This document shows, piece after piece, positions 1 to 7,359 of a stretch of 47,038 nt of DNA. Each line of letters opens with the position of its first letter. Position 1 is the first letter of the stretch. The DNA lies in the NCBI GenBank assembly GCA_020845775.1, contig JADLFC010000128.1:1-47038 (forward strand). Direction: 5' to 3'. The translations under genes were made by a program, and so were the position numbers. The notes beneath the pieces are model-generated. The model ran no database searches. It saw nothing but the letters and a program-made list of their open reading frames with translations, and had not been told where the DNA came from. This stretch comes from Deltaproteobacteria bacterium. Its GTDB lineage: Bacteria > Bdellovibrionota_C > UBA2361 > SZUA-149 > JADLFC01.

Positions 1-225
1 ATAGCGATTTCTGGAAATTTCAATATGTCCCAAAAATTGGGTGCAAAAGGGGTGCATAATTTCACGAACCCCGCTAAGTATATTATTTGCCCTCTTTCAA
101 GAATGCTTTAATTCGCTTGGGTGCTTTTTGGGTAAGGCCAGGAGAAGAAGACGTTTCAAGTTATCCAAATAGAACATTAGCCCCAGCATCTTGCTCAAGA
201 AAATAGCAGGAGGTAATTATACTCG

Positions 226-828
226 ATGACCCAGTCTAATACGATGATCAATGCAAGAATGGAGTGCTCCGCAAAGACTCTTAAGGAGCTAGGGCTGGAA
301 AAGGAGCCGGTGGGATATGGTAGTCTTGAAGTTGATCCTTTCTTCTGCTGGTACGCTCACTTATTCTACCTAAATCGAAAGAAAAACCTGCTTTTCGTCA
401 ATAGCCTTACAAGGTATCCGGTTTTAGCAGTCGAAATTTCAAGAAAGGAGATCCATTACCTCAATGCGGTGCTTGGTGAAAGCTTAAAACCGCAACTACA
501 TGATGAGGGCGTTTCAGATTATGTCATATCAAGGTTCTTAGAGCATCTCTATAAGCCAGAAATTTCAAAGTCAAAGAATCGCTCAATTATCGGTACAGCC
601 GTAGATTATGAACGTCTTATTCGTGCGCATCTTGAATACTCGCCAGCGTATCATCAAGGAGGAACACCGACTCAGATGAGTTTGCGACTTGCAAGAACTC
701 CAATTTTAGCAATGCGACCACATCCATTCCCAGATCAGGTATTCAGTGCTGAGCTTCTACGCCGCTATGGAGAGACCGGGCATTTCCGGTTTGACCGAGT
801 AGCGACAAAGTCGAGCCCACCAGATTGA
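226..828 (+). CDS. DUF6933-like protein of unknown function
   Basis: A 200-residue protein with no signal peptide or membrane segment. Residues about 15-110 resemble the DUF6933 family: a start around KTLKELG, then a segment with W-Y-A-H-L-F and RKKNLLFVN, followed by hydrophobic strand-like stretches. No biochemical function is known to me for this family. The start is supported by a strong AGGAGG about 12 nt upstream. The gene stands alone: the first hairpin repeat begins 17 bp after its stop codon and no co-directional partner follows. The Pro/Arg-rich tail (residues 150-200) does not look like a known domain. The family call rests on pattern memory. Confidence 0.6.
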   Translation: MTQSNTMINARMECSAKTLKELGLEKEPVGYGSLEVDPFFCWYAHLFYLNRKKNLLFVNSLTRYPVLAVEISRKEIHYLNAVLGESLKPQLHDEGVSDYVISRFLEHLYKPEISKSKNRSIIGTAVDYERLIRAHLEYSPAYHQGGTPTQMSLRLARTPILAMRPHPFPDQVFSAELLRRYGETGHFRFDRVATKSSPPD

Positions 829-845
829 GTGAAAGGCGACTCGAT

Positions 846-924
846 GGTATTTGTTGTTTATTGGCAAGTGCTTACGCACTTGCTGTTTATACCATTTACA
901 AAAATCCTTTTTGTAAATGGTATA
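846..924. repeat. 79-bp hairpin repeat, copy A
   Basis: This stretch is identical base for base to 21764-21842, in the same orientation. It contains two perfect hairpins. One has 8-bp arms GCAAGTGC/GCACTTGC (864-871 and 876-883, loop TTAC). The other has 17-bp arms (888-904 and 908-924) with loop TCC. It sits just downstream of the DUF6933-like gene. Short open frames that run across it have no ribosome binding site and are read here as non-coding. It could be an intergenic palindromic repeat family or a terminator-like structure. Confidence 0.85.
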
Positions 925-1037
925 AATGAAAATCTTTTGCTTTTTTGAGCTGTTACGAGCAGTGGTTTTGACTAAGTTAAAGTATCCCATGGGCTCAGAG
1001 GGTTATGGGTGGGGTGCTGTGATTTGGGGTGTTGAGC

Positions 1038-1115
1038 CAGTAACGCGACGCACCAGAAGCCAAAAAGAAAGGGCAATGCATAAGGAGCTCAAAGCCAAAA
1101 GGCTTCGCCGATAAA
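1038..1115. repeat. 78-bp direct repeat, copy 1
   Basis: Matches 1995-2072 at 74 of 78 positions in the same orientation. It contains the short hairpin AAGCC-AAAA-GGCTT. Read on the minus strand, its first bases encode the last eight residues (FIGEAFWL) and stop codon of the small gene 1089-1268; the remainder runs beyond that stop. The two copies bracket the nucleotidyltransferase module. Confidence 0.85.
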
Positions 1116-1268
1116 CGCCGGGTCGGGATTTGCATAACGGATTTCATTCCAGTAAGGAAGCATTTGCTCGCAAAGAGCGATTAGTTCATCCAGCGTAAGC
1201 TCCACTTCTGCTGAAATTAACTCCGATGGCTCAGGAAGATCCAATAAATCGTCGTCTCGTAAAGTCAT
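1089..1268 (-). CDS. 59-residue acidic partner of the nucleotidyltransferase
   Basis: A short gene of 59 residues: it starts MTLRDDDLLDLPEPSELIS, is rich in Asp/Glu and Leu, and ends NPDPAFIGEAFWL. Its ATG overlaps the stop of the upstream nucleotidyltransferase gene as ATGA (1265-1268), a classic translational-coupling junction, which is the best evidence that it is real. No domain is recognised. By position it could be an antitoxin or accessory subunit of the nucleotidyltransferase, but that is inference. Its last codons lie inside the 78-bp direct repeat. Confidence 0.6.
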   Translation of the reverse strand: MTLRDDDLLDLPEPSELISAEVELTLDELIALCEQMLPYWNEIRYANPDPAFIGEAFWL

Positions 1269-1801
1269 TTGTTATTCCAGTCCTGTTTTATTTTCTCAAA
1301 AAGCTCACTCGAGGCATAGCGGTTGCATAGCTCTTCGACCTCGCTAAGTGACAACTGTGTTTTGCCAGATCTTAGAAGCCACAACAGGTCATTATAGTCT
1401 TTTACATGTCGGTGTGCCTGATAAATTTTGAGAGCGTGTATTTTCATTGTAGCCAAATGGCGAGCGGATACGGCTTTTACTTGAGCTAGACCAATTTGGG
1501 CAGCTGTCGCTTGAGACAAAAGTTTTTCGAACGTATTATTGTCAACAAACATCAAGTTTAGAGGCCAAACTCCCAAAATGTCCGATCTAAATCTAGCGAA
1601 CTTGTCGTCATTTTGGCCTACTTGATACTTAAGTCGCGAAAACAGCTCCAACCACCAATTGCGGTCATCTCGTCGAACGACGAGATCGATATTTCCCGTT
1701 TGCCGCGACAAACCGTAGATATTAATGGCATGCCCGCCAATAAGCAAAAACTCCTTGTCCTTTGCCTCGGCATAAAATGAAATCGTTCGCAAGATCTCCA
1801 T
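1265..1801 (-). CDS. Small nucleotidyltransferase-fold protein (MNT/AbiEii-like)
   Basis: A 178-residue protein with the polymerase-beta-type nucleotidyltransferase signature: FLLIGGHAINIYGLSRQTGNID (residues 18-39), i.e. the helix-capping GG followed by the metal-binding strand. The usual motif is T-x-D-I-D; here it reads T-G-N-I-D, so the first metal-binding acidic residue is Asn37 and only Asp39 remains. The rest (WPLNLMF, a conserved MKIHAL helix, KDYNDLLWLL) matches the C-terminal helical part of small AbiEii/COG-type nucleotidyltransferases. Such proteins are often toxin or defence components paired with a small neighbour, and the coupled gene at 1089-1268 fits that. The Asn substitution leaves catalytic activity in doubt. 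There is no strong ribosome binding site at the chosen ATG. Confidence 0.7.
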   Translation of the reverse strand: MEILRTISFYAEAKDKEFLLIGGHAINIYGLSRQTGNIDLVVRRDDRNWWLELFSRLKYQVGQNDDKFARFRSDILGVWPLNLMFVDNNTFEKLLSQATAAQIGLAQVKAVSARHLATMKIHALKIYQAHRHVKDYNDLLWLLRSGKTQLSLSEVEELCNRYASSELFEKIKQDWNNK

Positions 1802-1844
1802 AAGGCATTAATTAGCATTTTGCTATGTTGGAGGTAAAGCGTTG

Positions 1845-1964
1845 ATGCCATATGCGGGGCCTAAAACAAGAAAAAACCTCCCGAACCGCCAAAGTCTCTG
1901 CCGTAAAAAGCAAGCGAATCATCAAAGCCGGCGACAAAGCCCTTTCTTCTCTTTTTTGGATTAA
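1845..1964 (+). CDS. Possible 39-residue basic peptide
   Basis: An open frame MPYAGPKTRKNLPNRQSL... rich in Lys/Arg/Gln, divergent from the nucleotidyltransferase. The only support is GGAGG at 1830-1834, 10 nt before the ATG. A second overlapping frame starting at 1852 also exists and runs into the direct repeat, but it is less well spaced from the ribosome binding site. No homology is recognised. It may be non-coding or a gene remnant. Confidence 0.2.
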   Translation: MPYAGPKTRKNLPNRQSLCRKKQANHQSRRQSPFFSFLD

Positions 1965-1994
1965 CTTTTCAAAGTCCTATGCCGCTACTTGTAT

Positions 1995-2072
1995 CAGTAA
2001 CGCGACGCACCAGAAGCCAAAAAGAAAGGGCTGTGCATAAGCAGCTCAAAGCGAAAAGGCTTCGCCGATAAA
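1995..2072. repeat. 78-bp direct repeat, copy 2
   Basis: Second copy of the 1038-1115 repeat, with four mismatches. It begins 1 bp beyond the stop codon of the formyltransferase gene. Read on the minus strand it still encodes FIGEAFSL followed by a stop, in other words a detached copy of the 3' tip of the small gene at 1089-1268. The segment between the two copies carries the nucleotidyltransferase module. Confidence 0.85.
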
Positions 2073-2073
2073 A

Positions 2074-3018
2074 CTAGGCAATACCTCGGATCGATGCCAC
2101 CGTTTGATCTCGGGTGGTAATGAACTTTTGATAGCGCTTAACAGTGCCGTAGATCTCATCCCTAGAGTCCTCAAACTGCGCCTGTTTAATCCAGAGGCAT
2201 TTATCTTTAGCGCAAACCAACATCTTCCCTCTATCCTTTTTATATACTCTCCCCGCTTCGCCAAAATAGTTTTGCGAAAGCAATTCTGAAGAATACAAAT
2301 TGACTCGTCTGTTGCAGTAATAAGTAAAGGCGCCTGGATAAGGTGTAGTCAATGCTCTGATACGATTATGAATCTCCTCTGCCGTTAACATATCCCATAT
2401 TATCAAGCCGTCATCTGAAAACCTAAGAGGATAATAAGAGGCCTCCTCTTCGCACTGTTTCTTAAACACTATTTTATTGCTTCTTATTTGCTCCATCACT
2501 TCAAGCAGCATCTCGGGAAATGCTGCATTCGCTGTATCATGCAAATCCTTAATACTGTCATTGGGGCCAATTGGGAACGAGCGCTGCAAAACCACATCGC
2601 CTGTGTCTATGCCACCATCCACCTTAATAATTGATAGCCCAAACGAACTTTCGCCATTAATCAGTGCCCAATTAAGAGGAGAAGAACCTCTGTATTGAGG
2701 TAATCTACCACCATGAAGATTTAGACAGTATAGACTTGGGACAGATATAAGCTTTTCTCTAAATATCTTTCCATAACCTGCCAAGACAAACAAATCAGGA
2801 CTAAGTGCGGATAGCTCCTCAATAAAAGCTGGATTATTATTGTCCTCGGGGCATAAAACCGGTATGCCCACTTCCAAAGCATAACTCGTAACTGCCTCGC
2901 TCTTATCGTCGCAACTTCCGGGCATTCCGATTACTAGAATAACAGATGCAGAGTTTTCAAGTAATGCCTTTAGGCAGGTTAGCCCACGAGTGCCCTTTCC
3001 AAAAAAAACTATCTTCAT
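2074..3018 (-). CDS. Sugar N-formyltransferase (Fmt-like)
   Basis: A 314-residue formyltransferase of the methionyl-tRNA formyltransferase fold, using N10-formyltetrahydrofolate. Residues 1-175 form the catalytic domain. The signature NLHGGRLPQYRGSSPLNW (100-117) holds the catalytic Asn100 and His102, and DGGIDTGD (134-141) holds the catalytic Asp. A smaller C-terminal domain follows. The context is the 3' end of the nonulosonate gene cluster with no peptide deformylase nearby, so it more likely formylates an amino sugar than initiator tRNA. Formylated pseudaminic acids are known in other bacteria. GAGAG precedes the ATG. The upstream gene ends 12 nt before the start. Confidence 0.8.
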   Translation of the reverse strand: MKIVFFGKGTRGLTCLKALLENSASVILVIGMPGSCDDKSEAVTSYALEVGIPVLCPEDNNNPAFIEELSALSPDLFVLAGYGKIFREKLISVPSLYCLNLHGGRLPQYRGSSPLNWALINGESSFGLSIIKVDGGIDTGDVVLQRSFPIGPNDSIKDLHDTANAAFPEMLLEVMEQIRSNKIVFKKQCEEEASYYPLRFSDDGLIIWDMLTAEEIHNRIRALTTPYPGAFTYYCNRRVNLYSSELLSQNYFGEAGRVYKKDRGKMLVCAKDKCLWIKQAQFEDSRDEIYGTVKRYQKFITTRDQTVASIRGIA

Positions 3019-3030
3019 AGCCCAGCTCTC

Positions 3031-3372
3031 TCATAATTCATCTAGCCACTGAATAACCTCGTTTCTTTCAGTGTCCAGATACTGCTGAAATTCGTTAAGC
3101 CTTTTTGAATCGACTACCATAACATATACTCTGCCCTGCGAGTTTCTAACCAGCGCGGTTTTAAAGCCCTCGTCCTTGAGTCTACCGTTTACTGAAGGCG
3201 TTGCGTAATATCCCCATTCCTTAGCGCAAAAATCATAATGTCGCTCATCAGGGTTAATGAATGTAATTTGCTCATTCTCTGCAAGAAAAATTTCACCACA
3301 ATCCGATATTTCTACCTGCTGCTTAAGACCGACTCTATATTTTCGAGGAGGCTGCTTCTCTATAACTTTCAT
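3031..3372 (-). CDS. Conserved-looking small protein in the nonulosonate cluster
   Basis: A 113-residue soluble protein from the ATG at 3372, chosen because it forms an ATGA overlap with the stop of the upstream amidotransferase gene; a TTG five codon positions earlier is possible but less likely. It reads as an N-terminal beta-rich half (KYRVGLKQQVEISDCGEIFL...ENEQITF) followed by FCAKEWGYYATPSVNGRLKDEG and a C-terminal helix with QWLDEL. I do not recognise the family. The tight coupling suggests it works with the N-acetyl sugar amidotransferase or the formyltransferase that follows, perhaps as an accessory or carrier-like factor. Confidence 0.65.
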   Translation of the reverse strand: MKVIEKQPPRKYRVGLKQQVEISDCGEIFLAENEQITFINPDERHYDFCAKEWGYYATPSVNGRLKDEGFKTALVRNSQGRVYVMVVDSKRLNEFQQYLDTERNEVIQWLDEL

Positions 3373-4487
3373 CGCCAGTGCCAATCCTCAATCAAGAAAT
3401 CCCTAAGTATCCAGGTTCCCCTTTCTCTATGCCATATATCGGTGTTTCGAAATTTTTCGGCAATCTCCCAGAAGTGCTGCTCGCTAATCCTTAAAAACTC
3501 ACACAGGCGCTCTATGTCGTCGTATGGCACCTGCTCTCCAGTTTTCCGCACAATCTCAACTGCCTGCTCTCTGCTAATGTTTCCATTTCGGATTTCGAGC
3601 GACAGGTTGTCAAACAGTCGGGTAAAACCATATTTTAGCCATTTAAAATAATGATGCACTGATATTAAGTCACAATCAATATCAGCAAAGTTGTAATAAC
3701 CGACCTTTGGCCCCTCGTCTCGTACCTTAAAACCATGCTTCAATGCTATCTCAAGACTTTCTTGGGGACTCCAGTTAAAATAGTATCCAATAAATATTGA
3801 CTGTAACCCAACACGGCTAAACTCTTCTTCTGTGGGAAGCTTGTAAATCTCAAGGTCCTTTGAGTCTAGATCTGTATCAATCCAGTCTTCGATCATAGTA
3901 CCTTGGAGAATTCCATGTGAGATAAGAAATGTCCTATCTAGTGAATTGCTACACCGCTGCTCCTGCGAACCACCATACTCCATGTACGGGCTCTCGCCCC
4001 AAACAACTAGTGGCACATTTAAGGCGACAGCAAATCGAAGAGGAATAATGTAGAGGCCGAAGTGCATTGGCACACCTACGCTACCTTTGTTTAATAACGC
4101 CTTGTAAGTGAATTCTCTTTCGACATCGGGGTTTACCGAATAATCTATGTGATCCACCCCAAGGCTAATTAAGTTTTCGAGATTTTTCTGTCCGATCTCC
4201 GTTCGGCTAGGCGTTTTCCACGTAATTGCTAAGACATGAAGATCATGCTCAAGGCATTTAACGACCTGATATGTGCTATCCTTTCCACCACTAACCGGTA
4301 CTATGCAGTCAAAGGGTCTATTTAGTAGCTTGACTTGCTGTAGTAGATTCGAAAACTGCCTCGCTCTTGTGTCCCAATCAAAACTCAATTTCTCATCATG
4401 GCCCTTACAAGCATTGCATACGCCATCAGTTTCAATAATTAACCCTGGTCTAGTGTTTGGCAATATACATCTTTTGCAATATTTCAT
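3369..4487 (-). CDS. N-acetyl sugar amidotransferase (WbpG/PseA family)
   Basis: A 372-residue protein of the TIGR03573 type. Residues 1-30 hold a four-Cys zinc-binding knuckle (Cys4, Cys7, Cys24, Cys27: YCKRC...GVCNAC), followed by an ATP-pyrophosphatase PP-loop SGGKDS (66-71). Members convert the acetamido group of a nonulosonate or uronic-acid sugar into an acetamidino group, using ammonia from a glutaminase partner. The usual HisH/HisF-type partners are not in this cluster; the adjacent AsnB-type gene (4503-6320) may supply ammonia instead. It overlaps the next gene by 4 nt. Family assignment is secure; the exact substrate is inference. Confidence 0.88.
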   Translation of the reverse strand: MKYCKRCILPNTRPGLIIETDGVCNACKGHDEKLSFDWDTRARQFSNLLQQVKLLNRPFDCIVPVSGGKDSTYQVVKCLEHDLHVLAITWKTPSRTEIGQKNLENLISLGVDHIDYSVNPDVEREFTYKALLNKGSVGVPMHFGLYIIPLRFAVALNVPLVVWGESPYMEYGGSQEQRCSNSLDRTFLISHGILQGTMIEDWIDTDLDSKDLEIYKLPTEEEFSRVGLQSIFIGYYFNWSPQESLEIALKHGFKVRDEGPKVGYYNFADIDCDLISVHHYFKWLKYGFTRLFDNLSLEIRNGNISREQAVEIVRKTGEQVPYDDIERLCEFLRISEQHFWEIAEKFRNTDIWHRERGTWILRDFLIEDWHWR

Positions 4488-4502
4488 CAGACTGCTCCTA
4501 TA

Positions 4503-6320
4503 TCAATAGAGCTCAAAAAATAATTTGCTATTAATAAAGTTAAACAAGAATTTACTATAGCTATTGGGCAGAGCGTTGTCTTTAAGAAGATTTTCGATAC
4601 GAGATTTCGAGACTAGGCGGTAAATAGGGCTATCGTCCAGCAGCCAATGCCTAAAGTCCGCCGATCCCAGATCAAAGACGGATTCAACGGATGCGTTAAA
4701 GCCTTTCTTTTGCCTGTCGAGCCTAACCTTATCATTAAGCAGTCCATTCATGGCCTCACGCAATAGGTATTTCCCATAGCCATGCTCAATCAAATGCACT
4801 GTTGGAATAGAGTAAGCAAAGTTGAATAGCTCCGTATCGAGAAATGGACTTCGGTTTTCCAAGGAATAATACATAGAATTCAAATCATCCTCATGTAGTA
4901 TCACTGGCACGACCTCCTCAAACAGCTCATTAAGCATGCTGTTTCGAAGCAGCGAATCACAGAAATTGTTTTCGGTAAATTCTTCAAAAAATGGCTCTAT
5001 AAGAAACTCTGAAAAAACGTCTCTATTGAGATAATGATGCTCTCTTACGGTAGGGTCTTCTACGTAAAGGAGTGGGTTCTTCAAATATGGATTTCTAACT
5101 ATAGGCGCTAAATATCGCTGCCAGTCAGCTAATGCGGTTTTAAATCTCCAGTCCCGCCTAATTTCGTATAAGTGGAGACTAAAATGATCATAGTACCCAG
5201 TAAAAAGCTCATCCGCTGCTGTGCCGGAAATGACAACCTTATAGCCGCATTTCGAAATTTCACGCGACAGAAAAGAGTGAATATAGTACGAAATCGTAGA
5301 AATTGGACTATCGTGATACTTAATTAGGGCCCGTAGATTATCTATTGATGTTTCTTTTTCTAGATGAATAAGAGTATTTCTACAGCCTACATCCCTAACG
5401 GTTGTTTCTATGTTGTCTAATTCGTTATACCTCTCATCTGGATCGACGATAGAGAAGGAATGAACATTTGTATTGAAGCATTTTTTCGCAATCGATACCA
5501 ATGCACCTGAGTCGACTCCGCCACTTAGACAAAATGCTATGGGAACGTCGGATCGCAATCGAAGCCTGAGGCTGTTGATTAGCTTATCCCTAATACCGCT
5601 TACTGCTTCCTCTCGTGACATCTCGCGCGGCCTAACGGATGGCGCCCAATACCTCTTGCTGGAAATCTCGGAACTAGACGTCACAACTATGTTCGTGGCA
5701 TAAGGAACTTCCTTAACTGTGCAAAAAAAAGTTTCATTGCCCTTATATAGTGACTTGTATCCATTAACTAAATAGCGAAAAACCTGATTGTTATTTATAG
5801 CAAAAGTTTTATTGGCTAAGGATCTGAGAAATTTTATTTCTGAGCCAAAAAAAAATCCATCCTTGTCTTCAACGTAATATAGTGGCTTTTCAGCAAACCT
5901 ATCTCGGGAGATAAATAGGCAGTGCCTATTGCGATCGTATACGGCGAATGCCCACATTCCCTCAAAATAGTTGACACATTCTTCTCCGAACTCTGCATAT
6001 GTCGCTAACAACACTTCCGTATCTGATTGAGTAATGAACTCGTGCCCAAGGGTGACTAACCGAGCTCGCAGTTCCAGGTAATTATAAATTTCGCCGTTAA
6101 AAATTACAGTAAGCGCATCTCGCGTAAATGGCTGATTTGAGCGGGCCTCTAAGTCTATTATACTCAGGCGTGAGTGCAGTAGATATACTCTAGTGTCATT
6201 GTCTTGAATGTCTAGATAGGCCTGATTGTCTGGGCCTCGGTTCTGCATTAGCGCTAGAGTTTGCTCTATGTCTTTCTTTGCAAGCTCGCGTTTACCGATA
6301 AATCCAGCTATGCCACACAT
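4503..6320 (-). CDS. AsnB-type glutamine amidotransferase
   Basis: A 605-residue asparagine-synthetase family protein. The start is set at 6320 because MCGIAGF must place the catalytic Cys at position 2 after Met removal; the longer frame to 6383 would bury it and overlap the neuB gene. The N-terminal class II glutaminase domain is followed by a synthetase domain with the PP-loop SGGVDSG. In sugar clusters such proteins amidate uronic or nonulosonic acids (WbpS-like) rather than making free asparagine. Its place between the nonulosonate synthase and the N-acetyl sugar amidotransferase supports a sugar role. It starts 16 nt after neuB, in the same apparent operon. Confidence 0.85.
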   Translation of the reverse strand: MCGIAGFIGKRELAKKDIEQTLALMQNRGPDNQAYLDIQDNDTRVYLLHSRLSIIDLEARSNQPFTRDALTVIFNGEIYNYLELRARLVTLGHEFITQSDTEVLLATYAEFGEECVNYFEGMWAFAVYDRNRHCLFISRDRFAEKPLYYVEDKDGFFFGSEIKFLRSLANKTFAINNNQVFRYLVNGYKSLYKGNETFFCTVKEVPYATNIVVTSSSEISSKRYWAPSVRPREMSREEAVSGIRDKLINSLRLRLRSDVPIAFCLSGGVDSGALVSIAKKCFNTNVHSFSIVDPDERYNELDNIETTVRDVGCRNTLIHLEKETSIDNLRALIKYHDSPISTISYYIHSFLSREISKCGYKVVISGTAADELFTGYYDHFSLHLYEIRRDWRFKTALADWQRYLAPIVRNPYLKNPLLYVEDPTVREHHYLNRDVFSEFLIEPFFEEFTENNFCDSLLRNSMLNELFEEVVPVILHEDDLNSMYYSLENRSPFLDTELFNFAYSIPTVHLIEHGYGKYLLREAMNGLLNDKVRLDRQKKGFNASVESVFDLGSADFRHWLLDDSPIYRLVSKSRIENLLKDNALPNSYSKFLFNFINSKLFFELY

Positions 6321-6336
6321 ATGCACCAGATTGCTT

Positions 6337-7347
6337 TTATGCAATATCCTCGAGAATGATTCTCGTTCCCTTCCCAATGTCACGATTTAGGCGCTTGCCT
6401 ATTAGTAAATGCTCCTGGCCCGGAGAAAGACCGTCTCGTGGGCGCACCCAGCTTAAGTCGGTCTCCGCAATGATGTCGTCCTTAGCGAGGTCTCTTGCGG
6501 CAACGATTGATCGCCTAACTTTATTCTTGTTCTCTAGCTCGCATTCTTGCAAAACCTTGCCCAGATGGCCAAGCATGATCTCGACATTCCTCACTTCTTC
6601 TACTAGTGCTTGTAAGTCTTTCGGGTCAGCCGACAGTTGATGATCGCGAAACGAGGAGTAATTCTTATCTATTGTGAAGTGCTTCTCAATAACTCGTGCT
6701 CCTAAGGCCACCGCACTAATAGCTGCTCGATTTCCCAGGCTGTGATCGGAGTATCCAACAACATCATGTATCTCTAGCAATTTGGGTATAGCGAGCAAAT
6801 TTACCTGCTCAGCGGGAGTGGGGTAACTGCATACGCAATGTAGTATCGCTAATCCAGGATTAGCTGTGCCACATTGCTGCCATTTGGAAAGTATGAAGTT
6901 CTTTGTGACTTTTATCTCGTTAATGTCACTAAGACCGGTAGAAATGATAATTGGCTTTCCTGTTTGACAAATCTTTTCTATTAACGGGTAAAAATCATTG
7001 TCCCCAGAAGCTATTTTAAAGGCTGGAACCAACTCATTTAAGAAATCAACGCTACTCCTGCAAAATGGCGTTGAGAGGAACATGACCCCTAACTGCTTGG
7101 CCTTGTCGCTAAGGCTGGCAAACTGCTCGGGCGAAAGCTGAAACTTCGATAGCTGTTTTATTCTAGCGGAATCCTTAACTGAAACTAGTTTATCAGGAAC
7201 GATTGTCTGAAACTTTACGGCATCTGCTCCGGCCTCGGCAGCCTTTGCGATGAGCTCTTCAGCTAGTGCATAGTCGCCTTCGTGACTATTGCCAATTTCA
7301 GCAATGATCAGTACTTTTTTGCAAAGGTCGAAATTAGCTATTTTCAC
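6337..7347 (-). CDS. neuB: Nonulosonic acid synthase (NeuB family)
   Basis: A 336-residue NeuB/LegI/PseI-family enzyme, which condenses phosphoenolpyruvate with a 6-carbon N-acyl amino sugar to give a 9-carbon nonulosonic acid. The TIM-barrel domain shows IIAEIGNSHEGD, AVKFQT, FLSTPF and AFKIASGD. The C-terminal antifreeze-like SAF domain (about 275-336) begins RRSIVAARDLAKDD and ends with GLSPGQEHLLIGKRLNRDI. The start is GTG with AGGA upstream. Whether the product is sialic, legionaminic or pseudaminic acid cannot be read from the sequence; the amidotransferase and formyltransferase neighbours favour a bacterial di-N-acyl type. Confidence 0.9.
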   Translation of the reverse strand: MKIANFDLCKKVLIIAEIGNSHEGDYALAEELIAKAAEAGADAVKFQTIVPDKLVSVKDSARIKQLSKFQLSPEQFASLSDKAKQLGVMFLSTPFCRSSVDFLNELVPAFKIASGDNDFYPLIEKICQTGKPIIISTGLSDINEIKVTKNFILSKWQQCGTANPGLAILHCVCSYPTPAEQVNLLAIPKLLEIHDVVGYSDHSLGNRAAISAVALGARVIEKHFTIDKNYSSFRDHQLSADPKDLQALVEEVRNVEIMLGHLGKVLQECELENKNKVRRSIVAARDLAKDDIIAETDLSWVRPRDGLSPGQEHLLIGKRLNRDIGKGTRIILEDIA

Positions 7348-7359
7348 TCGAGATCAATC

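Noticed and set aside
1-225. Possible end of a minus-strand gene reading PGLTQKAPKRIKAFLKEGK before a stop near position 90.
   Set aside because: The frame has a stop shortly upstream, leaving about 25 codons with no recognisable family; could be a remnant but unsupported.
757-1114. Open frames of 77 and 62 residues across the first hairpin repeat and direct repeat (757-990 minus, 926-1114 plus).
   Set aside because: They run through perfect palindromes and repeats, lack ribosome binding sites, and one overlaps the DUF6933-like gene; treated as non-coding.
1038-2072. Integron-like cassette with attC-type repeats around the nucleotidyltransferase module.
   Set aside because: No GTTRRRY/RYYYAAC core pair in the repeats and no integrase gene in the window.
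2046-2264. A 72-residue minus-strand frame ending FIGEAFSL.
   Set aside because: It lies mostly inside the formyltransferase gene in another frame; only the last codons are meaningful, as part of the repeat.
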